7,668 nucleotides of DNA from Stenotrophomonas_A sp036566925 (GTDB lineage: Bacteria > Pseudomonadota > Gammaproteobacteria > Xanthomonadales > Xanthomonadaceae). Where the stretch lies: the NCBI GenBank assembly GCA_036566925.1, contig DATCVI010000073.1:1-7668 (forward strand), in the 5' to 3' direction. Under the pieces are notes generated by a model, which did no database searches, had not been told where the DNA came from, and saw only the letters and a program-made list of their open reading frames with translations. Every line of letters starts with the position of its first letter. Positions within the stretch are counted from its first letter, which is position 1. Below, one piece after another: positions 1 to 5,331 of this stretch. The position numbers were made by a program, and so were the translations under genes.

Positions 1-44
1 AAGGCCAGCATCTGCCCGCTCCCACGGTCGCGCATGTGTGGAAA

Positions 45-55
45 GTAAGCCTTAC
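45..55. promoter_or_regulatory. short palindrome upstream of the first gene, possible operator
   Basis: GTAAG-C-CTTAC is an 11-bp perfect inverted repeat with a single central base. It lies about 86 bases before the preferred start of the first gene, in an otherwise featureless leader. Seen directly: the symmetry. Inferred: a repressor site, either for this gene or for a gene off the left edge. It could be chance, because nothing else here shows a promoter clearly. Confidence 0.2.
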
Positions 56-140
56 CTGTTCATGCTTTCAGGCCGATCTCCACCCGCCGCTCACACCCGC
101 CGGGTGCATGATGCTGCAAAGCAACATGGCAGGTCAGACG

Positions 141-548
141 ATGTTCGATCCCAGGGTCAACGAAGTGGACGCCGCGCTCCAGGCACTGGCCGACGCGCAA
201 GCCGATGACAAGGTCGCCCTGTGGGATTGGGCTTGCCGCGAGATGCTGCACGAGACCCAGACCGGCATGCACCAACTGTCCTGCGTGGCGGGGATCGCCG
301 AGACCGTGGCGGCCGAATGGCGCGCGCCGGTGGACGTGATCGAGCCGGCCAAGCCGTACATGCACCGAGGCGCCTTCGCCGACCTGCGCATCGGCCAGGT
401 CCTGGACGCGCTCGATGGCGCCGAAGACCCGCAGGATCGCGCGCAGTGCTGGCGTGCCCGCTACGCCGCGCTGATCGGCGCCACCCTGCAAGGCATGCGC
501 GCCATTGCCGGCAAGCACAGCCTTGCGGTGCGCGCACCCGGCAACTAG
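141..548 (+). CDS. hypothetical protein, 135 aa
   Basis: I do not recognise this protein. From the ATG at 141 it gives 135 residues, acidic and Ala-rich, with no signal peptide, membrane segment or known catalytic motif. It appears mostly helical: a first block around DAALQALADAQADDKVALWDWACREM, a middle stretch rich in Val, Glu and Pro, and a final helix with paired Arg (CWRARYAALIGATLQGMRAIAGK). The frame is open back to a GTG at 36, with in-frame ATGs at 108, 111, 126 and 141. I prefer 141 because AGG lies seven bases before it and the residues further upstream look non-coding (Cys- and Pro-rich, irregular). It converges on the next gene with a 12-base gap. The antisense frames over the same DNA read as Arg/His/Ala-rich and are shadows. 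It is probably cytoplasmic and of unknown role. Confidence 0.6.
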   Translation: MFDPRVNEVDAALQALADAQADDKVALWDWACREMLHETQTGMHQLSCVAGIAETVAAEWRAPVDVIEPAKPYMHRGAFADLRIGQVLDALDGAEDPQDRAQCWRARYAALIGATLQGMRAIAGKHSLAVRAPGN

Positions 549-560
549 GGGCCCTGCAGC

Positions 561-887
561 TCAGTTGGGGTAGCTGATGCGTTGCCAGGCGCGGCGTATC
601 AGCCAGCGGGTTTCGTCCCAGCTCAGCGGCGCTGAATCCGATTGCCGTGAATAGGCATCGTGCAGCACTTCATACAAGTGCGCTTCGCGCGCGCGCGGGT
701 GACCCAGGTAGATGTCATAACCGAGCTTCAGCAGCGCGGCATAGGCATCGAAACCATGTGGACCGAGATGGCCCAGTGCGTGGCATTGCCGCCAATACGC
801 GAGCTCGGCATCGACATCGATGAAGGCACAGGCGATGGCGCCGGGTATGTGGACGTGAGACGAGGACTGCTGCGTTGCGCGTTGCAT
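561..887 (-). CDS. small conserved hypothetical protein, 108 aa
   Basis: The start at 887 is chosen because GGAG sits eight bases upstream. The longer frame, open to 1064, would run into dkgB and has a low-complexity N-terminus. The protein is soluble, with no export signal. It has three recognisable blocks: AYWRQ near residue 30, FDAYAALLKLGYDIYLGHPR in the middle, and LSWDETRWLIRRAWQRI at the C-terminus. That order (YWR, then a Tyr/Gly-rich helix, then a Trp-containing 'SWDE...AW.R' helix) resembles a family of small proteobacterial hypothetical proteins recalled from memory with similar YWR and W-x(n)-AWDR elements. The function of that family is unknown to me, so the link is tentative. 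It lies downstream of dkgB on the same strand, 91 bases away and after a possible terminator, so it may be transcribed separately. Confidence 0.65.
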   Translation of the reverse strand: MQRATQQSSSHVHIPGAIACAFIDVDAELAYWRQCHALGHLGPHGFDAYAALLKLGYDIYLGHPRAREAHLYEVLHDAYSRQSDSAPLSWDETRWLIRRAWQRISYPN

Positions 888-931
888 GGGCAGGACTCCG
901 TGCGAGGCCACCCCCCTTGCTGGAAACCCTA

Positions 932-952
932 GCAGCCCGGATCGGGGGCTGC
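932..952 (-). terminator. possible weak terminator after dkgB
   Basis: GCAGCCC (932-938) and GGGCTGC (946-952) form a 7-bp GC-rich stem with a 7-base loop. Read on the minus strand, the hairpin begins about 27 bases after the dkgB stop and is followed by TAGGGTTTCC rather than a clean T-run. It could end the MFS-dkgB transcript before the small hypothetical gene. The weak T-tract keeps confidence low. Confidence 0.35.
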
Positions 953-978
953 CAGTACTGATTTCCTGCTCTGCGCAT

Positions 979-1782
979 TCAGTCCCAAGCCGGCGCGATG
1001 CCTTCCGGGCTGGCCAGCCGGTGGCCCCGGTCCAGGGTAGCGATCTGCGCCATGTCGGCCTCATCCAGTTCGAGGTTGCGCGCGCCGAGATTGCTTTCCA
1101 GGTTGGCCTTGCGCGTGGAGGAAGGAATCACCGAGTAGCCCAGGCGCAACGCCCAGGCCAGGGCCACCTGCGCCGGCGTGGCGCCGCGGCGGGCGGCAAT
1201 CGCGGCAATGACCGGATCGGTAAGCACTTCGCCGTAGGCCAGCGTCATGTACGAGGTCGCATGAATTCCTTGCGCGCGCAGGTAGTCGGTGAGCTTGCGG
1301 TTCTGCAGGTAGGGGCTGATCTCGATCTGGTTGGTCGCGATCTCTTTGGCGCCGAGTAGTTCGATGGCCTGCGCGGTGAGCGCGACGGTGAAATTGGAAA
1401 TGCCGATCTCCCGTGTCAGGCCCAACGCTTTGGCTTCTGCCAGTGCGCCCAGGTACTCGGCCATCGGCACCTGGTCGGCGGGGGAGGGCCAATGGATCAG
1501 CGTGAGGTCGACCTGGTCGGTGCGCAGCTTGCGCAGGCTCTCGCGCAGGCTGGCAAGCAGGTCGTCGTGGCGGAACTGCGCGATCCAGACCTTGGTGGTG
1601 AGATACAGCTGCTCGCGCGGCACACCCGACTCGGCGATGGCCTGGCCGATCTCGGCTTCATTGCCATAGATCTGCGCGGTATCGATGGCGCGATAGCCCA
1701 GGTCGAGCGCATCGCGAACCGAATCGATGACGGTCTGGCCCTTGAGGCGGAAGGTGCCGAGGCCGAAAGCGGGAACAGTCAT
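979..1782 (-). CDS. dkgB: 2,5-diketo-D-gluconate reductase B (aldo/keto reductase DkgB)
   Basis: This is an NADPH-dependent cytoplasmic aldo/keto reductase. The family reduces 2,5-diketo-D-gluconate to 2-keto-L-gulonate and also reduces methylglyoxal and other aldehydes; the true substrate here is not shown. The start at 1782 gives 267 residues, the length I recall for Escherichia coli DkgB, and the protein aligns with it essentially end to end from memory. GGAG lies eight bases upstream. The catalytic tetrad is intact: Asp34 and Tyr39 (AIDTAQIYGNE), Lys64 (TTKVW) and His97 (LIHWPSP). Other family marks are REIGISNF (124-131), NQIEISPYLQNRK (151-163) and the cofactor-binding YSVIPSSTRKANLESN (216-231). 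The C-terminus ends SPEGIAPAWD. The gene lies 85 bases downstream of the MFS permease on the same strand with no clear terminator between, so co-transcription is likely. That pairing suggests the permease and reductase handle related compounds. Confidence 0.93.
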   Translation of the reverse strand: MTVPAFGLGTFRLKGQTVIDSVRDALDLGYRAIDTAQIYGNEAEIGQAIAESGVPREQLYLTTKVWIAQFRHDDLLASLRESLRKLRTDQVDLTLIHWPSPADQVPMAEYLGALAEAKALGLTREIGISNFTVALTAQAIELLGAKEIATNQIEISPYLQNRKLTDYLRAQGIHATSYMTLAYGEVLTDPVIAAIAARRGATPAQVALAWALRLGYSVIPSSTRKANLESNLGARNLELDEADMAQIATLDRGHRLASPEGIAPAWD

Positions 1783-1867
1783 GGGGGAACTCCAGGGAGA
1801 GACGGGAACAGGGTAGGGCACCGTTGCGATGCGAACAGGCACCGGCGAGGAAATCAGCGTTGCAGGC

Positions 1868-3082
1868 TCAATGCGCGGTGGCGGCCAGACCTTCGGCGCG
1901 TGCCGCCACGCCATCGCGGCGGTCGAGCCGCCCGCTCAGCGTGGTCAGGCCGAATGCGCCAAGCACGACCAGCGCGCCGATCCAGGGGGTATGACGCAAG
2001 CCCAGGTGTTCCACCACCAGGCCACCCAGCGAAGAACCCAGCGCAATGCCCACATTGAAGGCGGCGATGTTCAAGCCGGAGGCAACATCGGTGGCGCGCG
2101 GCGCGAACCGCTGTGCCTGCTTGACCACGTACACCTGCAGCCCCGGCACATTGCCGAACGCCACCGCGCCCCAGGCCATCACCGTCACCAGCACCAGCCA
2201 GTGATGGGCCATGGTGAAGGAGAGCACCGCCAGCACACCGGCCAGCAACAAGAACATCCGCTTCAGTGCAGGCACCGGCCCGTGACGATCGGCCAGGCGG
2301 CCGCCCCACAGGTTGCCGATTGCCACCGACACGCCGTAGAGCAGGAGCACGCCACTGACCGCGTTGGCCGACCAACCACTGACCTGCTGCAGGATCGGCG
2401 CCAGGAAGGTGAAGGCCAGGAAGCTGCCGCCGTAGCCGAGCGCAGTCATCGCATAGACCAGCAACAGTCTCGGCTGCGCCAGCACGCCCAACTGTTGGCG
2501 AAAGCTCGCCGGCTCACTGTGGTGCACGTCCTTCGGCACGAACAGCAGGCTGCCGAGCAGCGCCACCACGCCCAGGCCGGCTACCGCCAGGAACGTCGCG
2601 CGCCAGCCCAGGTGCTGGCCGATGAAGGTGCCCAGCGGCACGCCGGTGACCAGCGCCACGGTGAGGCCGGTGAACATGATCGCGATGGCGCTGGCGGCCT
2701 TCTCCTTGGGCACCACCGAAGTGGCGATGATCGAGCCGATCGAAAAGAACACGCCATGCGCCAGGCCCGTCAACACGCGGGCGACAATCAATGTGGCATA
2801 GCCCGGCGCCAGCCAGGCCACCAGGTTGCCGAGGGTGAACAATGCCATCAGCGCCACCAGCAGGGCCTTGCGCGGCATGCGCCCGGTGAGTGCGGTCAGC
2901 ACCGGCGCGCCGATGGCCACGCCAAGCGCATAGAGACTGACCAGCAGGCCGGCGGACGGGAGGCTGACGCCGAGGTCGGCGGCAATGGTGGGGATCAGGC
3001 CGACGATCACGAACTCGGTCGTGCCGATGGCGAAGGCCCCCAGGGTGAGGGCCAGCAAGGCGAGCGGGATGCCACGGGACAT
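1868..3082 (-). CDS. MFS transporter, DHA1-type (arabinose/drug efflux permease family)
   Basis: This inner-membrane proton-coupled exporter has 404 residues and about twelve hydrophobic segments in two six-helix halves, the usual size for DHA1 permeases. The N-terminus has the subfamily signature GTTEFVIVGLIPTIAADL (20-37), as in AraJ, YdhP and SotB-like proteins. RVLTGLAHG (102-110) corresponds to motif B with its Arg in TM4. GVPLGTFIGQHLGWR (147-161) is the TM5 motif C region of antiporters. The TM2-TM3 loop TGRMPRK (66-72) is a divergent motif A lacking the usual Asp. The substrate cannot be read from sequence; sugars, purine-like compounds or drugs are all possible. The start at 3082 matches the family N-terminus, with only a weak GGA eight bases upstream; the frame open to 3988 is antisense to lysR. 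It is probably first in an operon with dkgB and controlled by the divergent LysR protein. Confidence 0.92.
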   Translation of the reverse strand: MSRGIPLALLALTLGAFAIGTTEFVIVGLIPTIAADLGVSLPSAGLLVSLYALGVAIGAPVLTALTGRMPRKALLVALMALFTLGNLVAWLAPGYATLIVARVLTGLAHGVFFSIGSIIATSVVPKEKAASAIAIMFTGLTVALVTGVPLGTFIGQHLGWRATFLAVAGLGVVALLGSLLFVPKDVHHSEPASFRQQLGVLAQPRLLLVYAMTALGYGGSFLAFTFLAPILQQVSGWSANAVSGVLLLYGVSVAIGNLWGGRLADRHGPVPALKRMFLLLAGVLAVLSFTMAHHWLVLVTVMAWGAVAFGNVPGLQVYVVKQAQRFAPRATDVASGLNIAAFNVGIALGSSLGGLVVEHLGLRHTPWIGALVVLGAFGLTTLSGRLDRRDGVAARAEGLAATAH

Positions 3083-3127
3083 GGGCCGGGTCCGAAGGAA
3101 GGAGGGCGCGCAGTGTGGCCGGGATAC

Positions 3128-3140
3128 TTTTGCGCAAAAA
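3128..3140. promoter_or_regulatory. probable LysR operator between lysR and the MFS gene
   Basis: TTTTGCGCAAAA (3128-3139) is a perfect 12-bp palindrome in the 105-bp region between two divergent starts. Taken with the next base, T3128 and A3140 fit the T-N11-A pattern typical of LysR-type recognition sites. It lies 48 bases before the lysR ATG and 46 bases before the permease ATG on the other strand, so a bound dimer could act on both promoters. Seen directly: the palindrome and its position. Inferred: that the adjacent LysR protein binds it. Confidence 0.5.
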
Positions 3141-3151
3141 GCCGAATATCG

Positions 3152-3181
3152 TTCAAACACTATTTCCGCCTGGGCAATAAT
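3152..3181 (+). promoter_or_regulatory. possible lysR promoter
   Basis: TTCAAA (3152-3157) and AATAAT (3176-3181), with an 18-base spacer, resemble sigma-70 -35 and -10 elements in a locally AT-rich patch. A start six or seven bases after the -10 element falls on or next to the lysR ATG at 3188, which has no Shine-Dalgarno sequence. The lysR message may therefore be leaderless. Only a mapped transcript start would settle it. Confidence 0.3.
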
Positions 3182-3187
3182 CCGGCC

Positions 3188-4093
3188 ATGAAGACGACCC
3201 TCGACGAAATGCAGGCCTTCCTGGCGGTGATCGACAGCGGATCGATCACCGGCGCAGCCGAAACGCTGCGGCTGACGGTCTCGGCGGTGAGCCGCGCGCT
3301 GGGCCGCCTGGAGAAGAATCTGGGCGTGACCCTGCTGACGCGCACCACTCGCCGGCTGCGGCTGACCGAGGAAGGCGAGGCATTCCTGCAGCGGGCGCGC
3401 GCGATCGTAGAGGCCGTGGAGGCGGCCGAAGCGCAGATGGCCGCCCGCCGCGAGCGCCCGGCCGGGCGCCTGCGCATCGATGCGGCGACTTCGTTCCTGC
3501 TGCACGTCATCGTCCCGCGCGTACCCGGTTACCGGACGCGCTACCCCGAGGTGCAGCTGGAACTCAACGGCAACGAGCGCAACATCGACCTGGTCGAACG
3601 CCGCACCGACCTGGCCTTCCGCATTGGCCCGTTGGGCGACTCCACGCTGCATGCCCGGCCGATCGGGCGCAGCCGCCTGCGCCTGCTCGCCAGCCCCGAC
3701 TACCTGGCCCGCCAAGGCGCGCCGGCGGACGTGGAACAGCTGCTGCGCGAGCACAGCCTGATCGGCTTCCAGCAGCCCGAAGGTCTCAAGCGCTGGCCAC
3801 TGCCCGGCGTAGATGGCGAGCCGATCACGGTCGAGCCGGCCGTGGCCGCGGCCAGTGGCGAGACGCTGCTGCACCTGGCGCGCGCCGGTACCGGCATCAC
3901 CTGCCTGTCGGACTTCATGACCGCCAGCGACCGCGCCGCCGGCACCCTGGTGCAGGTACTGCCGGAGCTCACGCTCGACCTGCGGCAACCGATCAACGCG
4001 GTGTACTACCGCAACACGGCGGTGTCGGCGCGGATCACTTCGTTCCTGGATTATCTGGCCGAGTCGCTAGGACCGGCACCGTTCGAGGTCTAA
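3188..4093 (+). CDS. LysR-family transcriptional regulator
   Basis: This 301-residue DNA-binding regulator has the standard LysR length and two-domain layout. The N-terminal winged helix-turn-helix covers about residues 5-63: FLAVIDSGSITGAAETL, then the recognition helix around TVSAVSRALGRLEKNLG, then LLTRTTRRLRLTEEG. A linker helix rich in Glu and Ala leads to the periplasmic-binding-protein-like effector domain (about 92-295), which opens with GRLRIDAATSFLLHVIVP and contains RTDLAFRIGPLGDSTLHARPIG, as in CrgA-like LysR proteins. The inducer is unknown. The start at 3188 is set by the domain N-terminus; the frame stays open far upstream, but that part is antisense to the permease. No Shine-Dalgarno is visible. 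The gene is divergent from the MFS-dkgB pair, which it most likely controls, and may repress itself. Its 3' end faces a large inverted repeat. Confidence 0.93.
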   Translation: MKTTLDEMQAFLAVIDSGSITGAAETLRLTVSAVSRALGRLEKNLGVTLLTRTTRRLRLTEEGEAFLQRARAIVEAVEAAEAQMAARRERPAGRLRIDAATSFLLHVIVPRVPGYRTRYPEVQLELNGNERNIDLVERRTDLAFRIGPLGDSTLHARPIGRSRLRLLASPDYLARQGAPADVEQLLREHSLIGFQQPEGLKRWPLPGVDGEPITVEPAVAAASGETLLHLARAGTGITCLSDFMTASDRAAGTLVQVLPELTLDLRQPINAVYYRNTAVSARITSFLDYLAESLGPAPFEV

Positions 4094-4094
4094 C

Positions 4095-4206
4095 TGTAGG
4101 AGGGGCTCGGGGTGGCCTCGGGCCATCAGCCCCGAGGAGCGGAGCCGCGAACTGTCAGACGACGGTCGCGGCTGATGGCCCGAGGCCACCCAGAGCCGCT
4201 CCTGCA
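4095..4206. repeat. large imperfect inverted repeat (REP-like), between convergent genes
   Basis: Two 36-base arms, 4095-4130 and 4171-4206, are inverted copies with three differences, one of them a possible G-U pair. Positions 4110-4130 match 4171-4191 perfectly over 21 bases. The 40-base centre holds a smaller stem, CGCGA (4146-4150) with TCGCG (4166-4170). The arm begins TGTAGGAG or TGCAGGAG and carries GGCCTCGGGCCATCAGC, in the style of dispersed GTAGGAGCGGCT-type repeats recalled from Xanthomonas, Stenotrophomonas and Pseudomonas genomes. It fills the 124-bp gap between the lysR stop and the stop of the opposing aldo/keto reductase. It could therefore act as a bidirectional terminator or transcript-protecting hairpin, although no T-run follows on either side. 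Confidence 0.8.
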
Positions 4207-4217
4207 AAAGGCCGGGA

Positions 4218-5180
4218 TCACAGGTCGGCTTCCTTGCTGGCTTCGTCCAACTGCGCCAACTCCCCAGCCGAGAGCTGCAGTCGCGCCGCAGCCAACAGAT
4301 CCTGCAGCTGCTCCACCGAAGTGGCGCTGGCGATCGGTGCGGTGACGTGCGGCTGCGCGATCAGCCAGGCCAGCGCTACCTGCGTGGGCGTGGCCGAATG
4401 CTTGGCGGCGATGTCGTCCAACGCCGCCAGGATGCGCAAGCCGCGCGCATTGAGGTACTGCTTCACCACCGCCTGGCCGCGCGCGCTGCTCTTGGCCGCA
4501 TCGGCCGGGCTGCGGTACTTGCCGCTGAGGAAGCCGCTGGCCAGCGAGTAATAGCCGATGACCCCCAGCCCATGCTCGGCAACCACCGCGGCCAATTCCT
4601 GTTCGTAGCCGGCGCGGTCGTACAGGTTGTACTCGGGTTGAAGCGTTTCATAGCGCGGCAGGTGGTACTGCGCCGACACGTCCAGCGCATCGCGCAGGCG
4701 CGTGGCGCTGTAGTTGGAAGCGCCGATCGCGCGCACCTTGCCCTGTTCGATCAAACGGCCGAACGCTGCCAGCGTGGCTTCCAGCGGCGTCGAGTCGTCG
4801 TCCGCATGCGCCTGGTACAGGTCGATGACATCGGTCTGCAGCCGGCGCAGCGAATCCTCCGCCGCGGCGGCAATGTTGTCCGGCGTCAGGCCCGGGCGTT
4901 CGCTCCACTTGCCGACCTTGGTGGCGACCAGCACCTGGCTGCGCTTGCCGCTGTGCTTGAGCCAGCGACCGATGAGCGTTTCCGATTCGCCGCCGTGGTT
5001 GCCCGGCACCCAGGCCGAGTAAGCGTCGGCGGTGTCGATCAGGTTGAAGCCGGCCTCGACGAAGGCGTCGAGCAGCGCGAACGTGGTGCGTTCATCGGCG
5101 CTCCATCCGAATACATTGCCGCCGAACGCGATCGGCTGGGCCTGCAGGCCTGAGCGGCCCAGGGGACGCGGGGAAGTCAT
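4218..5180 (-). CDS. aldo/keto reductase, Tas/YajO/IolS-like subfamily
   Basis: This is a 320-residue cytoplasmic NAD(P)H-dependent oxidoreductase of the larger TIM-barrel aldo/keto reductase type, distinct from DkgB. The start at 5180 (MTSPRPLGRSGLQAQPIAFGGNVFGW) matches the subfamily N-terminus, with GGAG eight bases upstream. The tetrad is present: Asp49 and Tyr54 (NLIDTADAYSAW), Lys88 (VATKVGKW) and His125 (DLYQAHADD). Other marks are GGESETLIGRWL (63-74), KVRAIGASNYS, QPEYNLYDR, the YYSLASGFLSGKYR segment and the C-terminal cofactor site PIASATSVEQLQDL. The substrate is unknown; relatives reduce various aldehydes, ketones and sugar derivatives. It is transcribed alone, converging on lysR and diverging from the exported methyltransferase over 151 bp. 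It is not a recent duplicate of dkgB, since the length, the tetrad surroundings and the C-terminus all differ. Confidence 0.93.
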   Translation of the reverse strand: MTSPRPLGRSGLQAQPIAFGGNVFGWSADERTTFALLDAFVEAGFNLIDTADAYSAWVPGNHGGESETLIGRWLKHSGKRSQVLVATKVGKWSERPGLTPDNIAAAAEDSLRRLQTDVIDLYQAHADDDSTPLEATLAAFGRLIEQGKVRAIGASNYSATRLRDALDVSAQYHLPRYETLQPEYNLYDRAGYEQELAAVVAEHGLGVIGYYSLASGFLSGKYRSPADAAKSSARGQAVVKQYLNARGLRILAALDDIAAKHSATPTQVALAWLIAQPHVTAPIASATSVEQLQDLLAAARLQLSAGELAQLDEASKEADL

Positions 5181-5235
5181 GGCAACGGCTCCGCTAGCTC
5201 GGGCGTCACAGCATAGACGGCGGCGCCCGGCCAAG

Positions 5236-5246
5236 GTGTGACACAC
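5236..5246. promoter_or_regulatory. short palindrome in a divergent intergenic region, possible operator
   Basis: GTGTG-A-CACAC is an 11-bp inverted repeat between the aldo/keto reductase and the methyltransferase. It is closely followed by a second inverted pair, GGTGCA (5248-5253) and TGCACC (5268-5273), with a 14-base centre. Dense symmetry in a shared 151-bp regulatory region suggests an operator, but no regulator is encoded beside it, so this remains a suggestion. Confidence 0.25.
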
Positions 5247-5292
5247 GGTGCACGCTGCGTTGCGCAATGCACCCTGGCCATTCGCGGCGGCG

Positions 5293-5301
5293 TGCTAGGC
5301 T
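5293..5301 (+). promoter_or_regulatory. possible extended -10 promoter of the methyltransferase gene
   Basis: TGCTAGGCT fits an extended -10 element (TG-N-TANNNT) 30 bases before the methyltransferase ATG. There is no good -35 box at the usual spacing, which an extended -10 can tolerate. A ribosome binding site, AGAGG (5320-5324), lies between this element and the start codon. Confidence is low without a mapped start site. Confidence 0.3.
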
Positions 5302-5331
5302 CGCCGCACTTTCGCTGACAGAGGTCTCTGC

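Noticed and set aside
1783..1867. Possible terminator between the MFS gene and dkgB
   Set aside because: No stem-loop was found, only short direct repeats of GCACC; read-through seems more likely.
1829..3187. Open frame on + running into lysR, giving an apparent 754-residue protein
   Set aside because: The part before 3188 is antisense to the MFS permease and reads as His/Gln/Arg-rich low complexity, typical of the reverse of a GC-rich membrane protein gene. The LysR domain starts naturally at 3188.
3083..3988. N-terminal extension of the MFS permease to about 706 residues
   Set aside because: This region is antisense to lysR, and the permease family N-terminus begins at 3082.
4347..5153. 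268-residue + strand frame opposite the second aldo/keto reductase
   Set aside because: It is a shadow of a gene with an intact catalytic tetrad and shows no domain of its own.
979..5180. The two aldo/keto reductases as a recent tandem duplication
   Set aside because: They belong to different subfamilies, with different lengths (267 and 320 residues), different tetrad surroundings and different C-termini.
5238..5253. CRP/Clp-type site suggested by TGTGA
   Set aside because: The second half-site reads GTGCA rather than TCACA, so the match is too poor.
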